The translations under genes were made by a program, and so were the position numbers. Positions 1 to 5,725 of a DNA stretch of 9,224 nt are shown here, one piece after another (the first letter of the stretch is position 1; the number at the start of each line of letters is the position of its first letter). This stretch comes from Bordetella parapertussis (lineage in GTDB: Bacteria > Pseudomonadota > Gammaproteobacteria > Burkholderiales > Burkholderiaceae_C). Location of the stretch: NCBI GenBank assembly GCA_945888535.1, contig CAMDAN010000092.1:1-9224 (forward strand), given 5' to 3'. The notes beneath the pieces are model-generated. The model worked only from the letters and a program-made list of their open reading frames with translations, did not search any database and was not told the DNA's origin.

Positions 1-187
1 CGCGAAGCGTGATTCCTATGCCCTTTAAGAGTGCGAGCGCCCAAATTTGAACCGCTTGGTCTTTTTGGGCTTGCGAGTAGCGCGGGAAAAGAAATGCGAT
101 TTTCAACAGGCCTTTCACCAAATGCGACAACAAACGCAGCAAGCGCCAAACGGCCCGAAGATTGCGCGTGAGGCGCATGGGTGGCAT
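1..187 (-). CDS. plsC: 1-acyl-sn-glycerol-3-phosphate acyltransferase (PlsC-type), 5' part only
   Basis: The minus-strand frame entering from the window edge encodes about 62 residues starting MPPMRLTRNLRAVWRLLRLL and ending at ...LALLKGIGITLR, with no stop. A basic, hydrophobic start followed by a Trp-rich segment and a 'LLKxxGI' stretch is what I know from the N-terminus of Burkholderiales lysophosphatidic acid acyltransferases, which make phosphatidic acid at the inner membrane. The catalytic HxxxxD motif would lie beyond position 1, so the assignment rests on the N-terminus and on the position after pyrC, where this gene commonly sits in the group. The ATG at 187 is three bases past the pyrC' stop, so translation is probably coupled; a second ATG at 178 (MRLTRN) is also possible. 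It is the last visible gene of the minus-strand operon. The truncation is due to the window, not to mutation. Confidence 0.72.
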   Translation of the reverse strand, partial: MPPMRLTRNLRAVWRLLRLLSHLVKGLLKIAFLFPRYSQAQKDQAVQIWALALLKGIGITLR

Positions 188-190
188 GGC

Positions 191-1516
191 TTAGCCGCCG
201 GTTGCGTTGTTATTGCTATTGCTTTGCGCAGCGAAAGCCAGATGACCGCCCACCACGGTTGCGCGGACGCGTCCGGGGAGTTCGTAGCCACCAAAGGGCG
301 TGTGTTTGCCTTGGCTGCGAAGGGCGTTCGGGCTGACTGTCCAAGCGTCTTGGGGATCAAAAACACACACATCGGCGATACCGCCAACGGATAATTTTCC
401 TAATTCTCCGGCCATAGTGCATAAGGACGCACCCAAAACATGGGCGCTGCGGCTGGTCACGCAGGCAAGCGCTTGTCCCAGGGGAACTTTGTCGTCTTGC
501 GCCCACTTCAGGGTCAAACTGAGCAAGAGTTCCAGCCCCGTGGCGCCAGGTTCGCTTTCTGCAAAAGGGAGGTCTTTTTCATCGGCGCCTACCGGCGTAT
601 GGTCTGACACCAAAGCGTCGATGGTTCCATCGGCGAGCCCCGCTCGCAAGGCCTCGCGGTCACGCTGCTGGCGCAGCGGCGGGGTCAAGCGAGTTCGGCT
701 GTCAAAGTAGCCGACATCGAGATCGGTGAGGTGCAGGGAGTTGATGCTGACGTCGCAAGTCACAGGCAAGCCTTGTGCCTTAGCCAAGCGCACCAGTTCT
801 AAGCCCGCGGCACTGCTGATGCGGCACAGATGAACGCGAGCATCAGTGGCGCGGACGAGTTCAAAAATCGTATGCAAGGCGATGGTTTCGGCGGCAACCG
901 GGATGCCGCTTAAGCCCATGCGGGTTGCCAAGGGCCCGCTGGCGGCAACGCCTTTGCCCAAGTTCAACTCTTGAGGACGCAGCCATACGGTATAACCAAA
1001 AGAACGGGCGTATTGCAAGGCGCGTTGCATCACCTGGGTATTGGCCAGCGCCACCTCGGCCTGACCAAAACCGATACAACCCGCCTCGGCAAGTTGCAAC
1101 ATCTCAGTCAAAATTTCGCCGTTTAAGCCGCGGGTTAACGCGCCCAAAGGCAAGACCCTGGCTTGGTGCAATTTTTCAGCGCGAAAGCGAAGCATCTCGA
1201 CCAAGCCGGGCTCGTCTAAGACGGGGTCCGTATCGGGCGGGCACACCAAACTGGTCACACCGCCGGCAACCGCAGCAGCCATTTCAGACTCCAACATGCC
1301 TTCGTGCTCGTAACCGGGCTCTCGCAATCGGGCGGCCAAGTCCACTAGGCCGGGGGCTACGATACAGTCGGTGGCGTTGATGACCTTAGCAGGCAAAAAG
1401 TCCGCTGGAGCTTTGCCAATAGCGAGGATACGGCCTGCAGCAATCGCCACATCCGCTTTTGCATCAAAACCACTGGCGGGGTCAAGGACGCGGCCGTTTT
1501 GAATCAGGATTTTCAT
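191..1516 (-). CDS. pyrX: Dihydroorotase-like protein lacking metal ligands (PyrC'/PyrX, probable non-catalytic ATCase partner)
   Basis: The 441-residue product has the full class I dihydroorotase architecture: N-terminal beta domain, APGLVD entry, LREPG (64-68), TPPLR (278-282), GTIDALVSDH (297-306) and a C-terminal beta domain. The metal centre is nearly gone. The family motif D-x-H-x-H-LREPG is DLAARLREPG here, so both histidines are replaced (A61, R63). The usual FSDDG segment reads FGQAE (150-154), the HxED histidine is R180, and the H-[IV]-S histidine is R232; only D305 remains. Such proteins beside pyrB are known in Pseudomonas, where the inactive PyrC' is needed to assemble aspartate transcarbamylase. 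I infer the same role, with a catalytic pyrC elsewhere in the genome. The start has a strong Shine-Dalgarno, TAAGGAG at 1532-1526, which includes the pyrB stop. It is often annotated simply as pyrC. Confidence 0.9.
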   Translation of the reverse strand: MKILIQNGRVLDPASGFDAKADVAIAAGRILAIGKAPADFLPAKVINATDCIVAPGLVDLAARLREPGYEHEGMLESEMAAAVAGGVTSLVCPPDTDPVLDEPGLVEMLRFRAEKLHQARVLPLGALTRGLNGEILTEMLQLAEAGCIGFGQAEVALANTQVMQRALQYARSFGYTVWLRPQELNLGKGVAASGPLATRMGLSGIPVAAETIALHTIFELVRATDARVHLCRISSAAGLELVRLAKAQGLPVTCDVSINSLHLTDLDVGYFDSRTRLTPPLRQQRDREALRAGLADGTIDALVSDHTPVGADEKDLPFAESEPGATGLELLLSLTLKWAQDDKVPLGQALACVTSRSAHVLGASLCTMAGELGKLSVGGIADVCVFDPQDAWTVSPNALRSQGKHTPFGGYELPGRVRATVVGGHLAFAAQSNSNNNATGG

Positions 1517-1525
1517 GGTTCGGCT

Positions 1526-1532
1526 CTCCTTA
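1526..1532 (-). promoter_or_regulatory. Shine-Dalgarno of pyrX overlapping the pyrB stop codon
   Basis: On the minus strand the pyrB stop TAA runs directly into GGAG, giving TAAGGAG, close to the anti-16S consensus. Nine bases separate it from the ATG at 1516. It fixes the pyrX start and suggests re-initiation by ribosomes finishing pyrB. Confidence 0.75.
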
Positions 1533-2492
1533 GGCTTCGTTGCTGGCGACGATACTCATCACCGCCATGCGCACAGCAATGCCAAAGGTCACCTGCGGCA
1601 GGATGACGCTCTGCCCACCATCGACCACCGCCGAGTCAATTTCCACCCCACGGTTGATGGGGCCGGGATGCATAACGATGGCGTCGCTATTGGCAAGCGT
1701 CAGTTTTTCAGGGGTGAGGCCAAAGCTTTTGAAATACTCTTGGCTTGAGGGTAAAAGCGCTCCGTTCATTCTTTCATTTTGCAAGCGCAGCATGATGATG
1801 ACGTCACAGCCTTTGATACCTTCTTCTAAGTTGTTAAAGACTCGCACACCCATGTGGGTCATGTCGCTTGGAACCAGAGTTTTGGGTCCGACCACGCGGA
1901 CTTCAGCGCAACCCAAGGTGGTTAGCGCGTGAATATCGGAGCGAGCGACGCGCGAATGCAAAACGTCGCCAACGATGGCGACGGTGAGGTTAGAAAAATC
2001 TTTCTTAAAGTGTCGAATGGTGTACATATCAAGCAAGCCCTGGGTCGGGTGGGCGTGACGACCATCACCGGCGTTGACTACGTGAACGTGGGGCGCGACA
2101 TGTTGCGCAATCAGGTACGGAGCGCCCGATTCGCCGTGGCGGACCACAAAAATATCCGCCGCCATGGCGCTGAGGTTGGCAATGGTGTCTAACAATGACT
2201 CGCCTTTGGAGGCTGACGAGCGGGCAATATCGAGGTTAATCACATCCGCCGACAAGCGCGTCGCTGCGATTTCAAAGGTGGTGCGGGTTCGGGTGCTATT
2301 TTCGAAAAAGAGATTGAAAACGCTTTTTCCGCGCAACAAAGGCACTTTTTTAACCTCGCGGTCGCTGACCGATACAAAGTTAGCCGCCGTGTCCAATATG
2401 TGAGTCAGGATGTCTTTGGATAGTCCTTCGGTTGACAGCAGATGGATTAGTTCGCCGTGGCCGTTGAGTTGGGGGTTGCGTCGGGATAGCAT
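1530..2492 (-). CDS. pyrB: Aspartate carbamoyltransferase catalytic chain
   Basis: This cytoplasmic enzyme condenses carbamoyl phosphate and aspartate to carbamoyl aspartate, the committed step of pyrimidine synthesis. The 320 residues carry the carbamoyl-phosphate loop [12 protein letters not shown] (63-74, with S66-T67-R68-T69), the SKGES loop (95-99, K96 reaching the neighbouring active site), the HPTQ motif (148-151), [11 protein letters not shown] in the aspartate domain (175-185), the LRLQ motif (235-238) and HPGPINR (275-281). All catalytic positions I can name are intact and the length is normal. The ATG at 2492 lies two bases after the pyrR stop, with a GAAGGA Shine-Dalgarno within the pyrR end. 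The metal-free dihydroorotase homologue follows 13 bases downstream, suggesting a class B type holoenzyme as in Pseudomonas. No pyrI regulatory chain is present here. Confidence 0.97.
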   Translation of the reverse strand: MLSRRNPQLNGHGELIHLLSTEGLSKDILTHILDTAANFVSVSDREVKKVPLLRGKSVFNLFFENSTRTRTTFEIAATRLSADVINLDIARSSASKGESLLDTIANLSAMAADIFVVRHGESGAPYLIAQHVAPHVHVVNAGDGRHAHPTQGLLDMYTIRHFKKDFSNLTVAIVGDVLHSRVARSDIHALTTLGCAEVRVVGPKTLVPSDMTHMGVRVFNNLEEGIKGCDVIIMLRLQNERMNGALLPSSQEYFKSFGLTPEKLTLANSDAIVMHPGPINRGVEIDSAVVDGGQSVILPQVTFGIAVRMAVMSIVASNEA

Positions 2493-2494
2493 GG

Positions 2495-2989
2495 TCAGGC
2501 GTCCTTCACATCAAAACTGAATATTCCAGCGTCATTGCGGGCCAAGGCCAAGGATTGCGCAGCGCTCAAGCTGACGCGGGCGCCGACGTAGTCCGCCTGA
2601 ATAGGCAACTCCCGACCGCCCCGGTCCACCAACACGGCCAACTTGACGCTGGCAGGTCGGCCGTAATCAAACAACTCGTTGATCACAGCGCGAAGGGTAC
2701 GTCCGGTATAAAGCACATCGTCAAGCAATACGATGTGGGACCCATTGACATCAAAGGGCAACTTGGTTTGTCCGCCAGCGGCCAGGCCGCGCTGGGCGAA
2801 GTCATCGCGGTGCATCGACGAAGAAATCGTCCCGTGCAATCCTTCCAATCCCAAATCTTTGTGCAAGCGCTCAGCCAACCACGCTCCGCCCGATGTGATT
2901 CCGACCAAGCGGGCAGGCGTTTCGCTTAACAGCGGAACCGCCCGCAAAAGATCACGGTACAGCGCCTCAGCGTCTAGAACAAGTGTCAT
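2495..2989 (-). CDS. pyrR: PyrR: pyrimidine operon regulator / uracil phosphoribosyltransferase
   Basis: A 164-residue type I phosphoribosyltransferase. The PRPP-binding signature is clear, [13 protein letters not shown] (86-98), as are HRDDFAQRG (60-68) and the [23 protein letters not shown] stretch beginning at 107, all typical of the PyrR family. PyrR makes UMP from uracil and PRPP and in Gram-positive bacteria also binds pyr mRNA to cause attenuation. Here the segment that is GIKTRG in Bacillus-type PyrR reads GITSGG (30-35), so whether it binds RNA is open. The gene starts inside the ruvX stop (ATGA) and ends two bases before pyrB, which leaves no leader in which a classical PyrR attenuator could sit. 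Catalytic identity is secure; the regulatory role is inference. Confidence 0.93.
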   Translation of the reverse strand: MTLVLDAEALYRDLLRAVPLLSETPARLVGITSGGAWLAERLHKDLGLEGLHGTISSSMHRDDFAQRGLAAGGQTKLPFDVNGSHIVLLDDVLYTGRTLRAVINELFDYGRPASVKLAVLVDRGGRELPIQADYVGARVSLSAAQSLALARNDAGIFSFDVKDA

Positions 2990-3390
2990 GGATTGAGGCT
3001 CCTTAAAAATTGCTCCAAGATGATGCAGGCTGATGCGGCATCGGCATCCTTCGCGCCCGAGGCCAACGCTTCGGTGGTACTGTAACGCTCATCGACCTCG
3101 AATACCGGCAAGCCAAAGCGGCCGTGTAACTGGCGTCCAAATTTTTGGGCTCGCTGCGTATTTTCATGGGCCGCACCGTCAGGATGGTAGGGCACGCCAA
3201 TCACCAAAGCGTCAGGTTGCCATTCTTTTAAACGCAGGGCGATTTCTGTAAATCGGGCGTCGCCAAGGGCTGCGATGGTGGGTTGCGCTTGCGCGGTTCC
3301 TAATAAGCGGTTGCCAACGGCTACGCCGGTTCGCTTCATGCCAAAGTCAAAGGCCATGAAGGTACTGAGGCGCGAAGCCACGTCACTCAT
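2986..3390 (-). CDS. ruvX: RuvX/YqgF: pre-16S rRNA nuclease, Holliday-junction-resolvase-like fold
   Basis: A 134-residue RNase H-fold protein. Family motifs are FMAFDFGMKRTGVAVGN (11-27, acidic D15), ALVIGVPYHPDG (61-72), FEVDERYSTTEA (97-108, E101) and DADAASACIILEQFL (115-129, D117), so the three acidic active-site residues are present. YqgF proteins process the 5' end of pre-16S rRNA; the Holliday-junction role was proposed from structure. I chose the ATG at 3390 over one at 3420. The first forms an ATGA overlap with the algH stop and gives a family-sized protein, while the ten extra residues upstream (MDDFSAGGQC) overlap algH and resemble no family N-terminus. Its stop in turn overlaps the pyrR start by four bases. 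The yqgE-yqgF pair is a widespread proteobacterial neighbourhood. Confidence 0.95.
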   Translation of the reverse strand: MSDVASRLSTFMAFDFGMKRTGVAVGNRLLGTAQAQPTIAALGDARFTEIALRLKEWQPDALVIGVPYHPDGAAHENTQRAQKFGRQLHGRFGLPVFEVDERYSTTEALASGAKDADAASACIILEQFLRSLNP

Positions 3391-3986
3391 GCACTGCCCG
3401 CCTGCGGAGAAATCATCCAAGCTTCAACACCGAGTAAGGACAAGGCGCTGTCGTAGCGCTTTTCGATGGGCGTGTCAAAAATGATTCTGGCATCTGCGTC
3501 CACCGTGAGCCAGCTGTTTTCTTTGATTTCTGACTCCAATTGCCCCTCACCCCATGAGGAGTAACCTAAAGACACCAAAACTTTACGCGGACCCATCCCT
3601 CCTGCGATCGCCTCGAGCACGTCACGCGAGGTCGTCATCTCTAAGCCGCCTGGAATGACCATGGTGGAGGCGTAGGTGGGTTCTTGGGGGCGTTCGGATT
3701 CTTTGTAAGTGGGTTCGTGTAAGACAAAACCGCGCTCTTCGTGCACCGGTCCACCTTGAAAGACGGCTTGGTCTACCAGGTCGGCGCGTTGCAAATGCAA
3801 ATCCACTTTTCCAAACAGGGCCGCCATTTTGAGCTCGGCCGGTTTGTTGATAATGATTCCTAGGGCGCCGCGGGGGCTGTGTTCACACAGATAAACGACG
3901 CTTTTAGAGAATAGCCCGTCTTCCAAGCCCGGCATTGCAATTAAAAAATGGTGGGTGAGGTTGGTAGGTGCAGAATCGCCAGACAT
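3387..3986 (-). CDS. algH: AlgH/YqgE family protein (UPF0301)
   Basis: A 199-residue protein of the UPF0301 family. Diagnostic stretches are LTHHFLIAMPGLEDGLFSKS (10-29), YLCEHSPRGALGIIINKP (32-49), FQGGPVHEERGFVLHE (76-91) and VSLGYSSWGEGQLESEI (138-154). The molecular function is not established; the name AlgH comes from an alginate-linked phenotype in Pseudomonas. No signal peptide or membrane segment is visible, so it should be cytoplasmic. The ATG at 3986 is well constrained, because the conserved region starts at residue 10 and no other start codon lies between. It is the first gene of the minus-strand run, and the promoter must lie in or across the 21-base gap to the photolyase gene. 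No Shine-Dalgarno is visible ahead of it. Confidence 0.93.
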   Translation of the reverse strand: MSGDSAPTNLTHHFLIAMPGLEDGLFSKSVVYLCEHSPRGALGIIINKPAELKMAALFGKVDLHLQRADLVDQAVFQGGPVHEERGFVLHEPTYKESERPQEPTYASTMVIPGGLEMTTSRDVLEAIAGGMGPRKVLVSLGYSSWGEGQLESEIKENSWLTVDADARIIFDTPIEKRYDSALSLLGVEAWMISPQAGSA

Positions 3987-4007
3987 AGTTTTATTTTAGC
4001 GGCAGGT
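3987..4007. promoter_or_regulatory. 21-base divergent gap between algH and phr
   Basis: This is the only non-coding space between two diverging genes. On the minus strand TAAAAT (3998-3993) differs from the -10 consensus at one position, but a start point seven bases on would fall at the algH ATG and no good -35 lies 16-18 bases upstream. Neither gene has a normally spaced Shine-Dalgarno: AGG at 4004-4006 is one base from the phr ATG, and nothing precedes algH. The promoters must reach into the opposite coding regions. The -10 call is weak. Confidence 0.35.
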
Positions 4008-5504
4008 ATGCAAAAACTTTTTTCGACCGGTTTGGTTTGGTTTAGGCGCGATTTACGCACCCACGACAACGCCGCCTTAGCTACAGCGCTCCAGCAATGC
4101 GATCAGGTGCATTGTGTTTTTGTCTTTGACCGCACCATTTTGGACAACCTTCCCCGCTCTGACCGGCGGGTTGAATTCATTTGGGGTAGCGTGTTGGCGC
4201 TGGATGCGGATTTACGAGCGCTGGCTAGTAAGGACAGACCTCAGGCCGGTTTGATCGTGCGGCATGCCATTGCTGAAACTGAAATCCCCATGCTCGCGCA
4301 AACCTTAAAGGCGCAAGCTGTCTTTGCGGCTAACGACTATGAGCCACAAGCCGTGGCACGTGATGCTTCAGTTCAGGCCGCATTAGAAAAGCAACGTATT
4401 ACATGGGTCGGTGTCAAAGACCACGTGATCTTTGAAAAGCGGGAAGTCCTGACACAAATGGGCAAGCCCTATGGCGTTTTTACCCCCTATATGCGAGCAT
4501 GGTTGGCCCGTCTTAACGATGGGTTTTTACCCACATGGGATGGCAGCAACGCTAAAAAAGCCTTGGCCGCAAGGCCCGCCGCTTTTGCAAATGCTATCCC
4601 CTCGTTAGAAGCGCTCGGATTTGAAACAACCAACTTACAAAGTTTAGGCCTATTGCCAGGAGCCCGCGGGGGCGAACAACTGCTTGCCGATTTTTGGGGG
4701 CGGCTAGAAGCCTATGACGAAACGCGGAATTTTCCAAGCATCAAAGGGCCGAGTTACTTAGGGGTCCATTTGCGTTTTGGCACGGTCTCCATTCGTCAGC
4801 TGGTTCGTCTTGCCTTACCGCTGCACCAAGACGGATGCAAGGGCGCAAGCGTTTGGTTGAGCGAACTTATTTGGCGCGATTTTTACTTTCAAATCGTAGC
4901 TAATTTTCCCCATGTCGCACACGGCGCATTCAAGCCTGAATACGACGCCATCGCCTGGGAACAGGGAGACCACGCCAATCAATTATTTAAGGCTTGGTGC
5001 GAAGGGCGCACAGGCTACCCTTTGGTAGACGCTGCAATGGCCCAGATCAACCAAACGGGCTATATGCACAACCGTCTCAGAATGGTCGCAGGCAGTTTTT
5101 TAGTCAAACACTTAGGGATCGATTGGCGGTGGGGAGAAAAATATTTTGCACAACATCTCAACGACTTTGATCTTTCCGCCAATAACGGAGGCTGGCAATG
5201 GGTCAGTTCCAGTGGGTGTGACGCGCAACCCTATTTCCGTATTTTTAACCCGGTGAGTCAAAGCGAAAAATTCGACGCCCAAGGAAAGTTCATTAAGCGT
5301 TACCTTCCCGCTTTGGCTGCGCTTGACGCCAAGAGCATTCACGCGCCTTGGCTTGCCAAACCCTTGGTTTTAGAAGCAGCAGGTTTAGAGTTGGGGCGGG
5401 ACTACCCGCTGCCAGTGGTTGACCACGCAACGGCCAGAGCCCGTACTTTGCAACGCTACGGTGTGGTTAAAAAAGCGCCACTGCCGATAGGCGAAGGGGC
5501 TTAA
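4008..5504 (+). CDS. phr: Class I deoxyribodipyrimidine photolyase (CPD photolyase)
   Basis: The 498-residue flavoprotein uses blue light to split cyclobutane pyrimidine dimers in DNA. The N-terminal photolyase domain opens with LVWFRRDLRTHDNAAL (9-24) and an antenna-region AANDYEPQAVARD (107-119). The FAD domain holds GVFTPYMRAW (156-165), GPSYLGVHLRFGTVS (247-261), WLSELIWRDFYFQI (283-296), GRTGYPLVDAAM (333-344), GYMHNRLRMV (351-360), NNGGWQW (392-398) and DAQPYFRIFNP (405-415). The tryptophan-rich core and the asparagine run next to the flavin match class I CPD enzymes rather than CRY-DASH, though a 6-4 or cryptochrome role cannot be excluded by eye. I take ATG 4008; an ORF start at 3948 would add 20 non-conserved residues overlapping algH. 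The last residues, APLPIGEGA, lie outside the fold and are encoded by a hairpin. The stop overlaps that of rubredoxin. Confidence 0.95.
   Translation: MQKLFSTGLVWFRRDLRTHDNAALATALQQCDQVHCVFVFDRTILDNLPRSDRRVEFIWGSVLALDADLRALASKDRPQAGLIVRHAIAETEIPMLAQTLKAQAVFAANDYEPQAVARDASVQAALEKQRITWVGVKDHVIFEKREVLTQMGKPYGVFTPYMRAWLARLNDGFLPTWDGSNAKKALAARPAAFANAIPSLEALGFETTNLQSLGLLPGARGGEQLLADFWGRLEAYDETRNFPSIKGPSYLGVHLRFGTVSIRQLVRLALPLHQDGCKGASVWLSELIWRDFYFQIVANFPHVAHGAFKPEYDAIAWEQGDHANQLFKAWCEGRTGYPLVDAAMAQINQTGYMHNRLRMVAGSFLVKHLGIDWRWGEKYFAQHLNDFDLSANNGGWQWVSSSGCDAQPYFRIFNPVSQSEKFDAQGKFIKRYLPALAALDAKSIHAPWLAKPLVLEAAGLELGRDYPLPVVDHATARARTLQRYGVVKKAPLPIGEGA
5469..5502 (-). terminator. Possible intrinsic terminator of the rubredoxin gene, inside the 3' end of phr
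   Basis: Positions 5473-5502 form an imperfect inverted repeat of two 13-base arms around a four-base loop at 5486-5489. AAGC/GCTT, CC/GG and GCC/GGC pair, plus one wobble; three positions mismatch. Read on the minus strand, the hairpin starts at the rubredoxin stop and runs into six T bases (complement of 5469-5474). On the plus strand no T run follows, so it would act for rubredoxin only. The internal mismatches and the overlap with the stop codon weaken the call. Confidence 0.45.
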
Positions 5505-5674
5505 ATTTGCACCATTTCAAAGTCTTCTTTGCGGGCACCACATTCGGGGCATGTCCAGTTCATAGGCACGTCGGCCCACAAAGTTCCAACGGGAATTCCG
5601 TCGTCAGGCGCACCTAAGGTTTCGTCATAAATCCAGCCACAAATCAGGCACATCCAGGTTTTAGCTTCGGTCAC
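5501..5674 (-). CDS. Rubredoxin
   Basis: A 57-residue one-iron electron-transfer protein. Two CxxCG knuckles, CLICGWIYDE (residues 9-18) and CPECGARKEDFEMV (42-55), hold the Fe(Cys)4 site, with the usual aromatic core residues W14, Y16 and W40 and the acidic DDGIP and WADVP segments. It is cytoplasmic, and its redox partner cannot be told from the sequence. I chose the GTG at 5674 (read MTEAKTWMCLICG) because it gives the normal family length of about 54-58 residues. A longer reading from an ATG at 5773 would overlap the divergent thiD gene and add 33 unconserved residues. AAGG lies 12 bases before the GTG, a long spacing, so weak initiation is likely. It is divergent from thiD across about 51 bases and convergent with phr, sharing four bases at the stops. 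Confidence 0.93.
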   Translation of the reverse strand: MTEAKTWMCLICGWIYDETLGAPDDGIPVGTLWADVPMNWTCPECGARKEDFEMVQI

Positions 5675-5688
5675 GGTGTCACATCGCC

Positions 5689-5717
5689 TTGAGAATAGAA
5701 TTGAGTGATTGTAATAA
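5689..5717 (+). promoter_or_regulatory. thiD: Weak candidate promoter for thiD-hemL in the rubredoxin/thiD gap
   Basis: TTGAGA at 5689-5694 matches five of six -35 consensus bases. The -10 could be TGTAAT at 5710-5715 (five of six, but a 15-base spacer) or TAATAA at 5712-5717 (17-base spacer, three of six). Either would put the transcript start almost at the ATG and exclude the AAGG site from the mRNA, so this is a tentative call. The gap 5675-5725 must also serve the rubredoxin gene on the other strand, where I see no convincing promoter. Confidence 0.22.
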
Positions 5718-5719
5718 GG
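5716..5719 (+). promoter_or_regulatory. thiD: Ribosome binding site deciding the thiD start
   Basis: AAGG is placed six bases before the ATG at 5726. It supports that start over the in-frame GTG at 5705, whose extra residues (VIVIRSY) precede this site and show no family resemblance. Confidence 0.5.
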
Positions 5720-5725
5720 TCCTAC

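Larger units (their letters stand above)
1..3986 (-). other. Probable operon algH-ruvX-pyrR-pyrB-pyrX-plsC
   Basis: Six consecutive minus-strand genes are joined by an ATGA overlap (algH/ruvX), another ATGA overlap (ruvX/pyrR), and gaps of 2 bases (pyrR/pyrB), 13 bases (pyrB/pyrX) and 3 bases (pyrX/plsC). I see no internal terminator. The spacing points to one transcript with coupled translation, driven from upstream of 3986. Internal promoters within coding sequence cannot be excluded. Confidence 0.8.

Noticed and set aside
300..710. Plus-strand open frame of 136 codons
   Set aside because: Lies wholly antisense to the well-supported dihydroorotase-like gene, has no recognisable motif, and its composition is that of a codon-bias shadow.
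925..1380. Plus-strand open frame of 151 codons, Arg/Pro-rich
   Set aside because: Antisense to conserved parts of pyrX; the Arg/Pro/Ser-rich product is typical of shadow frames in GC-rich coding DNA.
2555..2929. Plus-strand open frame of 124 codons
   Set aside because: Antisense to the conserved PRPP-binding region of pyrR; no domain and no ribosome site of note.
3391..3420. Upstream ATG start for ruvX at 3420
   Set aside because: Adds ten unconserved residues overlapping algH; the ATG at 3390 forms the tight ATGA overlap and gives the usual family start.
3948..4007. Upstream start for the photolyase at 3948
   Set aside because: Adds 20 residues with no photolyase character and overlaps algH by 39 bases.
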